From Candidatus Saganbacteria bacterium (GTDB lineage Bacteria > Margulisbacteria > WOR-1 > XYC2-FULL-46-14 > WPAF01): DNA of 38,725 nt. Below the pieces are notes generated by a model, which had not been told where the DNA came from, searched no databases, and saw nothing but the letters and a program-made list of their open reading frames with translations. The number at the start of each line of letters is the position of its first letter. Position 1 is the stretch's first letter. The stretch covers positions 1-38,725 of the forward strand of contig WPAF01000012.1 of the NCBI GenBank assembly GCA_009772965.1. Reading direction: 5' to 3'. This document shows, in pieces, positions 20,516-29,151 of the stretch. The position numbers were made by a program, and so were the translations under genes.

Positions 20516-21567
20516 GGCGGGAGCTCGACTTTTTCCTCAAGCGATCCTAGCTTGTCGTTGAATTTTAAAAGCCGCTTTTCGGTATCCTCGAATTTTGAAA
20601 AAGTATTTTTTAAATGGGTTCCCATTGTAGAAAAGTCGTTCATAACGCGCTCAAAATCGCCTTCAAGCCGGGATAAATTTTTAAGTATTTCCTGCGCCTT
20701 CTCTTCTACCCGCATTCCCCGCAGTCCCAATAAGATAGTTTGAAGATATCCGTAAAATGAATTTGGAGAAACAGGGATTACCCTGTTATCAAGTGCGTAT
20801 TTAAAAATGGTTTTATCATCTTCCAGGTTTTCATCTTTAATAATAATTTCATAATAAACATTTTCGGCCAGGATATACATTAAGGCAAAATCAAAGGTTC
20901 CCTCGTCGGGAAGGATATATTTCTTTTTAATGTCGTCAATATGCTTTTTTACATCTCTTGTGAATTGCTTTTTAAAAGTAATTTTTTGGGCTTCGTCCTG
21001 GGCTTGTATAACCCTGTTAAAGTTTTCAAGGGGGAACTTTGAGTCAATAGGCACCATTTGTTTTTGGAGAAATATTACCGCGTCAACTTTTTCCCCGCTT
21101 TTAAAGCGATACTGCTCCTGGTAGCGGGAGGGAGGAAGCACTTGCTTTAAGAGGTCTCCCAAAAAAAGCTCGCCCATGCCGCCCCTGATTTTTGGCGCCC
21201 GCAAAATATCCTGCAATGATGAAATATCTTTGCCTATTTCCTGCACCCTTTTTGTGGTTTCATGCACTTCCCCCAGCTTGCGGTGGACATCGCTTATTAC
21301 TTTTGCGGCATTATCAAGCCGGGAATTGACATTTTTATCTACATTCTGCAGGGTTTGGGTTAAATCCGTATTTACTTTTTGGAGGATGCTTTGGTTGTCT
21401 GAATATAATTTCGCGACCTGCTCGTTTATTTGTCCGATTTGAAGGGTCACCTGGTTCCTAAAACTTTCAATTAACTGGGAGTTGCTATTTTGGGTTTTTG
21501 TTTTAAAAAAAAGGAACCCAATAACCAGCAAAGCAGCCAAGGATAAAATTAATGAAGCAATTTCCAT
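20482..21567 (-). CDS. rmuC: RmuC-family DNA recombination protein
   Basis: 361 aa: an N-terminal transmembrane anchor (SLILSLAALLVIGFLFF), a long coiled coil (~25-115), then the conserved RmuC core: RGGMGELFLGDLLKQVLPPSRYQEQY, DAVIFLQKQMVPIDSKFPLENF, FALMYILAENVYYEII, VIPVSPNSFYGYLQTILLGLRG. The core is a predicted PD-(D/E)XK nuclease linked to limiting inversions and restraining rearranging or invading DNA. It faces the helicase gene tail to tail and overlaps its 3' end. Both concern DNA ends, which may be meaningful beside a rearranging island. Confidence 0.93.
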   Translation of the reverse strand: MEIASLILSLAALLVIGFLFFKTKTQNSNSQLIESFRNQVTLQIGQINEQVAKLYSDNQSILQKVNTDLTQTLQNVDKNVNSRLDNAAKVISDVHRKLGEVHETTKRVQEIGKDISSLQDILRAPKIRGGMGELFLGDLLKQVLPPSRYQEQYRFKSGEKVDAVIFLQKQMVPIDSKFPLENFNRVIQAQDEAQKITFKKQFTRDVKKHIDDIKKKYILPDEGTFDFALMYILAENVYYEIIIKDENLEDDKTIFKYALDNRVIPVSPNSFYGYLQTILLGLRGMRVEEKAQEILKNLSRLEGDFERVMNDFSTMGTHLKNTFSKFEDTEKRLLKFNDKLGSLEEKVELPPQTAALGQISP

Positions 21568-21610
21568 AATCTAAGTATTATAACAGATTTACAGCGCAGT
21601 AAAACAACCC

Positions 21611-21644
21611 TTGACAAAAAAAATAATATGTATAGAATTTATAC
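21611..21644 (+). promoter_or_regulatory. Promoter with a palindromic site over the -10
   Basis: TTGACA at 21611-21616 and TAGAAT at 21633-21638 are 16 bp apart. The inverted repeat GTATA-gaatt-TATAC (21630-21644) covers the -10 region and could be an operator. It would drive the membrane protein gene and possibly the pilin behind it. Confidence 0.4.
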
Positions 21645-21720
21645 GATAGATTTAAAATCGCGGAAGGTTTATGAATAGGGAGATGATGTTATTTTTATTT
21701 TATTTGAAGGGATATTTTTA

Positions 21721-22110
21721 TTGCTTGTAGGGCTGTTGTTTCTTATTTCACCGGAAATACTGGGGAAAACCGGAGACTTTTGCAACAAGACTATAATAGT
21801 GCTGGACGAAAAACTATCTTTAATTAAAGCCGCCATCGGAATTATTTTGATTTTATCGGGTCTAATTATCCTTTGGGCAATTTTGCCTTATGCCAGCCTG
21901 TGGTACCTTAACATAGTTGCGGCAATTTCTGTTTTCTTTGGGTTGATATATCTTGTTTTCCCTCCGGGTATAAATATCCTTTCAAGCATATTTGACAGGG
22001 TATTGGTTTCAACAGATGATTTTGTGCTCGGCACCAGAAAAATTTTTGGCGTAGTTTTAATCGTTTTCAGCGTTTATATATTTTATAGCGCTTATTTTTC
22101 TAGTAAATAA
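21721..22110 (+). CDS. Small membrane protein with about four helices
   Basis: 129 residues, four hydrophobic segments (starting LLFLISPEILG, IIGIILILSGLIIL-like, YLNIVAAISVFFGLIYLVF and VVLIVFSVYIFYSAYF). No family is recognised. The start is uncertain: TTG at 21721 has GAAGGGA as ribosome binding site seven bases upstream, and the frame is open back to 21679 without an ATG. A short overlapping frame, ATGATG at 21683, may act as a leader. The gene ends 42 nt before the pilin gene and may share its transcript. Confidence 0.6.
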   Translation: MLVGLLFLISPEILGKTGDFCNKTIIVLDEKLSLIKAAIGIILILSGLIILWAILPYASLWYLNIVAAISVFFGLIYLVFPPGINILSSIFDRVLVSTDDFVLGTRKIFGVVLIVFSVYIFYSAYFSSK

Positions 22111-22152
22111 ACAGTCGCATGATTTTATAATGAAGGAGGTGAGAATTTAGCG

Positions 22153-22539
22153 ATGAAAAAAGGTTTTACATTGATCGAACTCGTAATGGTGATTGTTATC
22201 CTAGGTATTTTGGCGGCAATGGTACTTCCAAGGTTTATTGACTTGCAGAGCAAAGCCAAGGAATCGGCCACAAAAGGGGGATTGGGCGCTATTCGCGCAG
22301 CAGTTGCGGTAACATACGCAAGCCGCGCGGCGTATAATATTACACCGTATATTCCTGCAACAATTGAAGTAGGCATGTTCCAGGATCAACAGATCCCTAT
22401 TGAACAACAGGTTTCTAATGGTTCAGCAATGGTGATAAGTGATGCGCCTCCTGCGGCAAATGCTAATGCCGGCGGATGGTTGTACGAATCAGTTAACGGC
22501 AGGGTTTGGGTTAACCACAGCACGTATACCACCTGGTAA
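22153..22539 (+). CDS. Type IV pilin / GspG-like prepilin
   Basis: It has a class III prepilin signal, MKKG cleaved before F, with the Glu at mature position 5 (FTLIE) and the hydrophobic helix LVMVIVILGILAAMVLPRF that packs the pilus core. The globular part is ~100 residues ending YESVNGRVWVNHSTYTTW. The sequence PRFIDLQSKAKES is close to MSHA-type and other major pilins. GGAGGTGA lies upstream, spaced slightly long, and the gene has its own strong terminator at 22567. It is the likely major pilin of the apparatus encoded downstream. Confidence 0.92.
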   Translation: MKKGFTLIELVMVIVILGILAAMVLPRFIDLQSKAKESATKGGLGAIRAAVAVTYASRAAYNITPYIPATIEVGMFQDQQIPIEQQVSNGSAMVISDAPPAANANAGGWLYESVNGRVWVNHSTYTTW

Positions 22540-22566
22540 ATTTAAGGATATATCCTTGATGGATAG

Positions 22567-22601
22567 CCCCCCGATTTATCCAATCGGGGGGTTTCTTTTT
22601 T
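22567..22601 (+). terminator. Intrinsic terminator of the pilin gene
   Basis: CCCCCCGATT and AATCGGGGGG form a perfect ten-base stem with a five-base loop, followed by TTTCTTTTTT. Very strong. Confidence 0.95.
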
Positions 22602-22603
22602 GA

Positions 22604-22609
22604 TATAAT
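22604..22609 (+). promoter_or_regulatory. -10 box of the glycosylation/pilus gene run
   Basis: TATAAT directly after the terminator, 11 nt before the ATG at 22621; no Shine-Dalgarno. A leaderless start is likely. Confidence 0.5.
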
Positions 22610-22620
22610 AGGCTTATAAA

Positions 22621-24918
22621 ATGAACAAAAAGAACATAATTGTTATAACCGCATATTTTTTTATCGCATTAATATTCTTTTTCCGTTTTTTAGACGGAAA
22701 AGAAATATTTGCCTTTAAGGACTTATCGAGATTCTTTTATCCATTAAGGCATTTGATGGTTGAGCAGATAAGGTCGGGCATTTTACCTCTTTGGAATCCG
22801 TATATTTACTGCGGCGCTCCGCTTTTGGCGAACTTGCAGATAAACTTCTTTTATCCGCTAAGCATTATTTATCATATTTTACCGTTTGATTTAGCCTTCA
22901 ACTATTATATTATTATCCATTATTTTTTGGCCGCCTGTTTTATGTTTTTCCTGATGCGTAATTTTAAGCTTTCAAATTATGCTTCCTTTTTTTCGGGGCT
23001 GGTATTTGCCTTTTCCGGGTATCTACTTTCAGTTTCAAACATGAACACTTCGCTTTCGTCAGTTGTCTGGCTGCCGCTTGCGTTTTTATTTTATGACCGC
23101 ATGGCTATAAATCCAAAATATCTGGTTGGGTTGGCGTTGATGCTGGCCTGCATGTTTCTTGGGGGAGAGCCGACTATTGTTTATATAACTGTTTTAGCGC
23201 TTTTTTTCTGGGGGCTGATTATTTCAAAAGAAAAAGTTAAATCAATCATGTTTTTGCTATTAGCAGTTATGTTAGCTCTAGGGATTGCGGCTATCCAGCT
23301 TTTTCCGTTTATTGAATATTCTTTGCTTTCAAATCGTACCTCTGCCGTTAATTTTGATTTGATCGCAATGCGTTCTTTGCCTATCAGGGAAACAATAAAT
23401 TTTATAATGCCGTATTTTTTTGGAAACCAGCTTTTGGCGGGAGGGTACAGCCCGATCCTTTTGGGCAATAAAATCCAAGATTGGCTTTTATCTTCCTACA
23501 TTGGAATTATCCCGTTTATCTTTTTGGTTTTTGCTTTTTCAAAAAAGATGTTAAAACCCAGCCTGTTTTTTGCGGGCTTGGCTATAGTCTCTTTATTTAT
23601 GGCTTTTGGCCGATACACCCCATTTTTTTATGTTTTATATAAAATTATCCCGGGAATTTCGCTGATTCGATATCCGGTAAAATATCTCTTTTTGACAACT
23701 TTTTCGATTGCGGCGCTGGGTGGGATTGGGTTTGATGAATTTTTTAAAAAATCCGTGCCTGCCGGCAGGGTAGCAATTTCAACAGTAGGTTTATTTATTT
23801 TTGGCGCGATATGCTTAACCGCCGGCATATTTGAAAAGCAATTATTTTTTTATCTTAAAGGGAAATACCATGGCTTGCCCCCGTTTTTCGCGAATATCCT
23901 TTGGACGGATTTAAGATTTAACCTCCAAAGCTTGAGATATTTGTTTTTTATCCTGCTGGCATTCGCGGTTTTATTCTTCTTCCGCCAAAAAAAGCTGATC
24001 AAAAATGCCGCGTTTTGTTTTGTTATCATCGCGGCTCTGTTCTTTGATCTCTTGTCAAATAATGCCGCGTTAAATATCCCGTCCGGTCTTAATGTTTACC
24101 ATGAAGCAACGCCAAATATAAAAATATTATCTAGCAAAGGACCAGATGGCAGGCTTTTTTATTCCGAGGAGCTTGAAAAACAAAATAGGGCGGTATACGG
24201 CGAAGATTATGATAAGGCATTAATTGAAGCCAAAGACAAACTGGCTGCGAACCATCTGATCCCTTTTAAGATATATGATTGTTTTGGCTATGAATCAATC
24301 GAGCTTCAGGATTACTGGCAATTTTACCAGTATTTTCTCAAGAAAAATCCAAACAGGAAAATAGTAGACATGATCAATGCCCGCTACTTGGCGGATATCA
24401 AGCCGATAAAGTCCAATGGATTGAAACTTTTGAGTAAAACAGAATATTTTGTCGGATCATTGTATTTATATGAAAATAAGAATGCCCTACCCAAAGCGTT
24501 TACTGCAGGATCTTTCGGGATAGTCAAAAACAGGAAAGACATACTCTTGGCCATGGCGGATAAAAATTTCAATCCTCAAAAGTTTGTTATTCTTGAAGAA
24601 AAACCAAAGATAACCGGCGGAGCGGAATACAAGGAAGCAAAAATTAAAAAATACGGCGCTTTAGAAGTTATTATTGAAGTCCAAAATACAAAGCCGGGTT
24701 TTTTATTTTTAAGCGACACTTATTATCCCGGGTGGAAAGTTTTTGTTGATGGCAAAGAAGATAAAATCTACCGCGCGAATTACCTTTTTAGGGCGGTGGA
24801 GCTTGAAGAAGGCAAACACATAGTCCGGTTTATTTATGATCCATGGCCATTCAAGTTGGGAATGGCAGTAAGCTGTGTCTTTCTTTTGTTGTCCGCCGGT
24901 TTATGGTTTTTGCTATAA
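22621..24918 (+). CDS. YfhO-family membrane protein (GT-C-like)
   Basis: A 765-aa integral membrane protein, with about 12 helices up to residue ~480, a ~230-residue extracytoplasmic domain, and one last helix at the C-terminus. The N-terminal motif FKDLSRFFYPLRHLM...LWNPYIYCGAPLLANLQ is typical of YfhO proteins, and the late segment GFLFLSDTYYPGWKVFVDG is the usual YfhO ending. YfhO proteins are GT-C-type glycosyltransferases, implicated in B. subtilis in lipoteichoic acid glycosylation. Here the gene heads four glycosylation genes inside the pilus locus, overlapping the next by one base. The acceptor is unknown. Confidence 0.88.
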   Translation: MNKKNIIVITAYFFIALIFFFRFLDGKEIFAFKDLSRFFYPLRHLMVEQIRSGILPLWNPYIYCGAPLLANLQINFFYPLSIIYHILPFDLAFNYYIIIHYFLAACFMFFLMRNFKLSNYASFFSGLVFAFSGYLLSVSNMNTSLSSVVWLPLAFLFYDRMAINPKYLVGLALMLACMFLGGEPTIVYITVLALFFWGLIISKEKVKSIMFLLLAVMLALGIAAIQLFPFIEYSLLSNRTSAVNFDLIAMRSLPIRETINFIMPYFFGNQLLAGGYSPILLGNKIQDWLLSSYIGIIPFIFLVFAFSKKMLKPSLFFAGLAIVSLFMAFGRYTPFFYVLYKIIPGISLIRYPVKYLFLTTFSIAALGGIGFDEFFKKSVPAGRVAISTVGLFIFGAICLTAGIFEKQLFFYLKGKYHGLPPFFANILWTDLRFNLQSLRYLFFILLAFAVLFFFRQKKLIKNAAFCFVIIAALFFDLLSNNAALNIPSGLNVYHEATPNIKILSSKGPDGRLFYSEELEKQNRAVYGEDYDKALIEAKDKLAANHLIPFKIYDCFGYESIELQDYWQFYQYFLKKNPNRKIVDMINARYLADIKPIKSNGLKLLSKTEYFVGSLYLYENKNALPKAFTAGSFGIVKNRKDILLAMADKNFNPQKFVILEEKPKITGGAEYKEAKIKKYGALEVIIEVQNTKPGFLFLSDTYYPGWKVFVDGKEDKIYRANYLFRAVELEEGKHIVRFIYDPWPFKLGMAVSCVFLLLSAGLWFLL

Positions 24919-25643
24919 TGACCACTATGCGGCCCATTACCCTGATAATGAATGCCTACAATGAGGCGGAAACCATTGAAAACGAAGTACGAAGCTTTCA
25001 TGAAAATATTATTTCAAAAATTCCCGGCTCGCAATTTATTATTGCTGAAGACGGGAGCACTGACGGCACAAGCGAAATATTAGAGCGGCTGGCAAGTGAA
25101 ATCGGCATAATCCATTCAACTTCTAAAGAAAGAAAAGGATATACCAAAGCGTTAAAAGACGCGTTTAAGCTGGCAAAAACATCCTATATATTTTTTAGCG
25201 ATTCCGGCGGCAAACATAATCCGCAGGATTTTTGGAAGCTTTATCCGTTTTGTAAAAGCAACGACCTGGTTATTGGCGTAAAAACAAGCCGCAATGACCA
25301 ATGGTACCGCAAGCTTTTAACCTGGGCGTATAACCTTTTATTGTCATATTATTTTGGCGTAAAATTGTCCGATGCGGACAGCGGCTTTAGGATTTACAGC
25401 AAAAGGGCGGTAGATAAAATATTTAATGAGGAATGGATAAATAAAGAATTAATCGCGTCAGAAATTACGCTTCGCGCGGTGTTTAGCGGTTTCACTGTAA
25501 AGGAAACTCCAATAAGCTACAACCAGAGAAAAGGAGAATCAAGGGGTTTGCCGCTAAAAAAAATCCCGTCAGTTATTATCAGGGTTTTATTCAATTTTCC
25601 AAAGCTTAAAAATGAATTAAACAGCCGGGAGTATAAAAAATAA
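24918..25643 (+). CDS. Family 2 glycosyltransferase 1 (dolichyl/polyprenyl-phosphate-sugar type)
   Basis: The start is placed at the ATG at 24918, sharing a base with the YfhO stop (TAATG); the longer frame upstream has no support. The ~241-aa protein has the GT2 fold: ITLIMNAYNEAETIE, the nucleotide-sugar motif EDGSTDGT, FFSDSGGKHNP and DADSGFRIYSKRAVD. Such enzymes load a sugar onto a polyprenyl phosphate lipid carrier for GT-C enzymes, as encoded on either side. There are no C-terminal membrane helices. Confidence 0.87.
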   Translation: MTTMRPITLIMNAYNEAETIENEVRSFHENIISKIPGSQFIIAEDGSTDGTSEILERLASEIGIIHSTSKERKGYTKALKDAFKLAKTSYIFFSDSGGKHNPQDFWKLYPFCKSNDLVIGVKTSRNDQWYRKLLTWAYNLLLSYYFGVKLSDADSGFRIYSKRAVDKIFNEEWINKELIASEITLRAVFSGFTVKETPISYNQRKGESRGLPLKKIPSVIIRVLFNFPKLKNELNSREYKK

Positions 25644-25644
25644 C

Positions 25645-27063
25645 ATGAAGCGATTTTTTAACACTCGGGTATTTATCATGCTTATCGCGATAATAGCGAT
25701 CCAGATATTTTTAAGGATCCCATTTATTAATGAGCCGCTTGAAAGGGATGAGGGGTGTCTTGGATATATCGGCCAGAGGATTTTAGCGGGAGAGATTCCT
25801 TATAGGGATGTTTTTGACCACAAGCCGCCGGCGGTATTTTTTGTTTATGCTTTTATAATAAAACTTTTCGGGAGCAGTATTTTCTCAATTCGAGTGTTTA
25901 CTTTATTTTACGGCATTCTAACAACATTGGCTGTTTTTGGCGCCGCTTATTTAATTTTTGGGATAGATATTGGTTTGGTTGCAGCATTTTTATACGCGGT
26001 TTTTTCTGGCACCCCGCTGATTCAGGGAGCATCCTCCAATACAGAAACATTTATGGTTTTGCCGATGGTTTTGGCGCTGATTTGCTTTTTAATTGCAAGG
26101 GAAAAGGGAAAGCTTTGGCTTGTTTTAGCCGGAGTTTTATCGGGTTTGGCTTTTATGATGAAGCAGGTCTCGATTTTTAATTTTTTAGCGCTTTTAATTT
26201 TTACCCCGCTTACTTCGGTTTTATGGCCTATTGCCGGGTTTTTATTATTTCCGATTATCTTTTCCCTGTATTTTATTTTAAACGGCGCTTTCTTTGATTT
26301 TGTCAATTACGGCTATTTGGCCAATAAGATATATCTGCAGGCATCCCCGGCGCCGTTTTTCTTTTTTGATCCCTGTTATGGGCTCGATGCAATTTGGACG
26401 CAGATGAGGCTTGAAAACGGGTTATTGTGGCTTTTGTCGGCGGCGGCATTGATTATAGCTTTTTTTAAAGAAAGGAAATATTTATTTATCGCGGTGTGGT
26501 CAATCGCTTCATTTTTAGGCATTGCATCTTCTCCTTTGTTTTTTGGGCATTATTTTATCCAAATTATCCCGGCATTTTGCCTGCTTTCAGCTTTTATGGT
26601 TTATAAAATATTTTGCCAAAAAGACGCCAATATAAAAATAATATTTGTCGCGTTAATATTTTTTGTTTTGCTTCAAAATATGATTTACCAATACCCCTTT
26701 TATACAAGATACAATGTTTTTCAGATATCGAATATAAAATACGGCATCAATTCATTTAATGTCGCTTATTATGTTTCCTTAAAACTGCCAAAGGATAAAA
26801 GCATATTTGTTTGGGCGGCAGAGCCCGAAGTCTATTTTTATCTTAACCAAAAAGCGCCGTCAAAATTCCCGTTTTATTTTTTTTGGATGAAAAACATGGA
26901 AATTGACAAGAGGATTTTATCTGATGTAAAAAACAAAAAGCCCGAGTATATTGTTTGGACCACATATACTCCTTACGCGAAAGAGCTTGAGGAATATATT
27001 ATAAAGAATTATAATTTTAAAGAAAAATTAATTGATTGGAAAATATATGAAAGAAAATCCTGA
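25645..27063 (+). CDS. GT39/ArnT-like (PMT-family) membrane glycosyltransferase
   Basis: 472 aa, about ten membrane helices. The first periplasmic loop has the catalytic-type acidic motif ERDEG (residue ~35), then YIGQRILAGEIPYRDVFDHKPP, both typical of PMT/ArnT-type GT-C enzymes that transfer sugars from lipid carriers to proteins or lipids on the outer face of the membrane. It starts one base after the first GT2 gene and overlaps the second by 17 bases. With those it forms a complete charge-and-transfer set; pilin glycosylation is a reasonable guess but unproven. Confidence 0.87.
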   Translation: MKRFFNTRVFIMLIAIIAIQIFLRIPFINEPLERDEGCLGYIGQRILAGEIPYRDVFDHKPPAVFFVYAFIIKLFGSSIFSIRVFTLFYGILTTLAVFGAAYLIFGIDIGLVAAFLYAVFSGTPLIQGASSNTETFMVLPMVLALICFLIAREKGKLWLVLAGVLSGLAFMMKQVSIFNFLALLIFTPLTSVLWPIAGFLLFPIIFSLYFILNGAFFDFVNYGYLANKIYLQASPAPFFFFDPCYGLDAIWTQMRLENGLLWLLSAAALIIAFFKERKYLFIAVWSIASFLGIASSPLFFGHYFIQIIPAFCLLSAFMVYKIFCQKDANIKIIFVALIFFVLLQNMIYQYPFYTRYNVFQISNIKYGINSFNVAYYVSLKLPKDKSIFVWAAEPEVYFYLNQKAPSKFPFYFFWMKNMEIDKRILSDVKNKKPEYIVWTTYTPYAKELEEYIIKNYNFKEKLIDWKIYERKS

Positions 27064-27763
27064 TATAATCGTTGTTATGCCTGCGTATAACGCGGCGAAA
27101 ACCCTTGAAAAAACTTTTTATGATATCCCGGAAAAGCTGAGAAATAACGTGGTTTTGGGGGATGACTGTTCAAAAGATAAAACAATTGAAATCGCCAAAA
27201 AGCTTGGAATTGGCGTCATTAAAACCCCAAAAAATCTAGGTTATGGCGGAAACCAGAAAATGCTTTATAGGACAGCGTTAAAAAAGGGCGCCGATATTGT
27301 GGTGATGCTGCATCCCGACTGGCAGTATGATGCCACAAAAATACAAGAACTAATTAATCCGATAGTCAAAGGGGAAAAAGATATTATGCTTGGGTCGAGG
27401 GTGCTGTCCGGCGGAAAAGAAACTCTTGCCGGAGGGATGCCGGTTTGGAAATATATTTCAAACGTGTTTTTGACTTTATGTGAAAATTTGGCATTTCGGC
27501 TTGGGCTTTCTGAATATCATACCGGGTTTCGCGCTTATTCAAGGCACGCCCTTGAAACTGTGGAATTTGAAAAAAATTCTGACGACTTTGTTTTTGACAC
27601 AGAACTCCTGGCAAGGGCGGCGCGGGCAGACCTGGGGGTGGGGGAGATTGCGGTTCCCTGCCGTTATTTTCCCGAGGCGTCTTCAGTAAATTTTTTTAGA
27701 AGCACGGTTTATGGGCTCCAGACGCTTTGGGTTTGCCTCAAGTATTTATTGAAATTGATATAG
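27047..27763 (+). CDS. Family 2 glycosyltransferase 2 (DPM1-like)
   Basis: The start at 27047 gives MKENPDIIVVMPAYNAA; an upstream TTG-type start at 27032 is less likely. Motifs: VLGDDCSKDKT for the nucleotide, LGYGGNQKMLY, VVMLHPDWQYD with the DxD-like site, GSRVLSGG, and GFRAYSRHALE. This matches the dolichyl-phosphate mannose synthase-like branch. It overlaps the upstream GT-C gene by 17 bases. The next gene, a pseudopilin, begins 20 nt after its stop. Confidence 0.88.
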   Translation: MKENPDIIVVMPAYNAAKTLEKTFYDIPEKLRNNVVLGDDCSKDKTIEIAKKLGIGVIKTPKNLGYGGNQKMLYRTALKKGADIVVMLHPDWQYDATKIQELINPIVKGEKDIMLGSRVLSGGKETLAGGMPVWKYISNVFLTLCENLAFRLGLSEYHTGFRAYSRHALETVEFEKNSDDFVFDTELLARAARADLGVGEIAVPCRYFPEASSVNFFRSTVYGLQTLWVCLKYLLKLI

Positions 27764-27783
27764 ATGGATGATAAAATCCTATC

Positions 27784-28287
27784 GTGAAACAAAAAGGGTT
27801 TTCGCTTGTTGAATTGGTTTTGGTATTAATTATTCTGATTGTTTTAGCCGCAGGGTCAATTATATATATTGGCTTTTTTCAAGGGATCAAGCTCCAATCC
27901 GCCGCCGAAAAACTTGCAAATGATATAAAATATGCCCAAAATACCGCCGTCAGCAAGACGGTTTGGTACGGAGTGAAATTTGAAGTTGATCCGGTTAATA
28001 GATATTCTATTTATTATACTGATGGGACAACTGATACCCTTGAGGCAGATCCTGCAGACTTTAGTAAAATCCTTTCAGTTGATACAAATGAAAAATTTGG
28101 CGCGAAGATTAATTCTGTAATGCTTGAGGGCGGACAAAATCAAATCGAGTTCAATGGCTTGGGGCATCCTTACACGGATTATCTTGGATGGGTTGTATCC
28201 AATGAAGGCTCGATAGTTTTACAATCCGGCAGCCAAACAAAAACCATTAAAATAACTCCCAATACCGGCAATGTGGTGATTGAATGA
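27784..28287 (+). CDS. GspH/FimT-type pseudopilin
   Basis: The GTG start gives MKQKG|FSLVE, a class III prepilin signal with Glu5, then the hydrophobic helix LVLVLIILIVLAAGSIIYIG. The next part (AAEKLANDIKYAQNTAVSK) is the usual GspH/FimT segment, followed by a strand-rich C-terminal domain, 167 aa in all. A GATAAAAT box ends six bases before the GTG and no Shine-Dalgarno is seen. It overlaps the next pseudopilin gene by four bases and opens a run of four such genes. Confidence 0.9.
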   Translation: MKQKGFSLVELVLVLIILIVLAAGSIIYIGFFQGIKLQSAAEKLANDIKYAQNTAVSKTVWYGVKFEVDPVNRYSIYYTDGTTDTLEADPADFSKILSVDTNEKFGAKINSVMLEGGQNQIEFNGLGHPYTDYLGWVVSNEGSIVLQSGSQTKTIKITPNTGNVVIE

Positions 28288-28679
28288 GAAAGGGCGGTTT
28301 TACGCTGGTAGAGCTTTTAATAGCGGTGGGGATTATGGGAATTGCGTTTTATGCTTTGATAAGCGTATTTTTCTCTCTTGCTCCGCGAGATATTAATGCG
28401 CGCAGCTTAACAATTGGCGCTCATCTGCTTAATGAAAAAATAGACGAGGCCACAGTTTTGCCCTTTAATGCTTTGGCATCGCAGGGGGTGGCTGCATTTC
28501 CTGCTCCCTTTGATAATTACTATAATCAAGTGGTTGTAAATTATGCCGCAACCGCGGAGCCGGATAATACTACTGAAACCATTACAAATTATAAAAAAGT
28601 AAAAGTTACTGTTTGGGGGCCGGAGCTTAATTCTATTGAAGCAAATACGCTGGCAACAACATATGAAGGCAAAAAATAA
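28284..28679 (+). CDS. PilV/GspI-type minor pseudopilin
   Basis: 131 aa, starting MRKGG|FTLVELLIAVGIMGIAFY: prepilin peptidase site, Glu5, long hydrophobic helix. HLLNEKIDEATVLPFNAL after the helix is typical of PilV/GspI proteins (AxxKxExxxxxx pattern). ATGA overlap with the preceding gene and 17-base overlap with the next imply tight co-translation. Minor pilins of this class form the tip that starts pilus assembly. Confidence 0.88.
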   Translation: MRKGGFTLVELLIAVGIMGIAFYALISVFFSLAPRDINARSLTIGAHLLNEKIDEATVLPFNALASQGVAAFPAPFDNYYNQVVVNYAATAEPDNTTETITNYKKVKVTVWGPELNSIEANTLATTYEGKK

Positions 28680-29151
28680 TAAACTAGGATTTACTTTGAT
28701 TGAAATGGTTATTGTTATGACTGTAATAGCCGTTTTATCTGCCGGAATTTCGGGCTTTATAATGTCTGCTATGGATACATGGGTATTTGTAAAAGCCCGC
28801 GAAAGCGCATTAGCAAGCGGCAGGGGTGCCATCGAAAGGGTGGTCAGGGAAATTAGAAGGATAAAACAGCCGAATACTATTACCACGGCAGAGGCATCGG
28901 AGTGCGGATTTTTGGACATAGATTCAGCAATAGTTGATTTTAAACAAGAAGGGACTAATCTTATGCGCAACAATGATATTTTGGCAACGGGGCTTTATTC
29001 GCCTAATGGATTGGTGTTTTATTACTATGACAGCAATATGGCTATCACAACAATTAAGCAGGACATGCGCTATATTAAAGTGCATATTAGTTTGTTTAAG
29101 GGAACGCAGGGAGTAACGCTTGAAGATGGAGCGAGGATAAGGAACACATGA
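28663..29151 (+). CDS. PilW/GspJ-type minor pseudopilin
   Basis: The start is placed at the ATG at 28663, giving the short leader MKAKNNKLG before the cleavage point and FTLIEMVIVMTVIAVLSAG after it; the longer frame from 28636 has an unlikely leader. ESALASGRGAIERVVREIRRIKQ follows, as in PilW/GspJ. Total 162 aa. It overlaps the next gene by four bases. Confidence 0.87.
   Translation: MKAKNNKLGFTLIEMVIVMTVIAVLSAGISGFIMSAMDTWVFVKARESALASGRGAIERVVREIRRIKQPNTITTAEASECGFLDIDSAIVDFKQEGTNLMRNNDILATGLYSPNGLVFYYYDSNMAITTIKQDMRYIKVHISLFKGTQGVTLEDGARIRNT

Noticed and set aside
24843-24917. Longer start for the first GT2 gene
   Set aside because: It lies wholly inside the YfhO gene in another frame; the ATG at 24918 overlaps the YfhO stop and begins right before the family's first strand.
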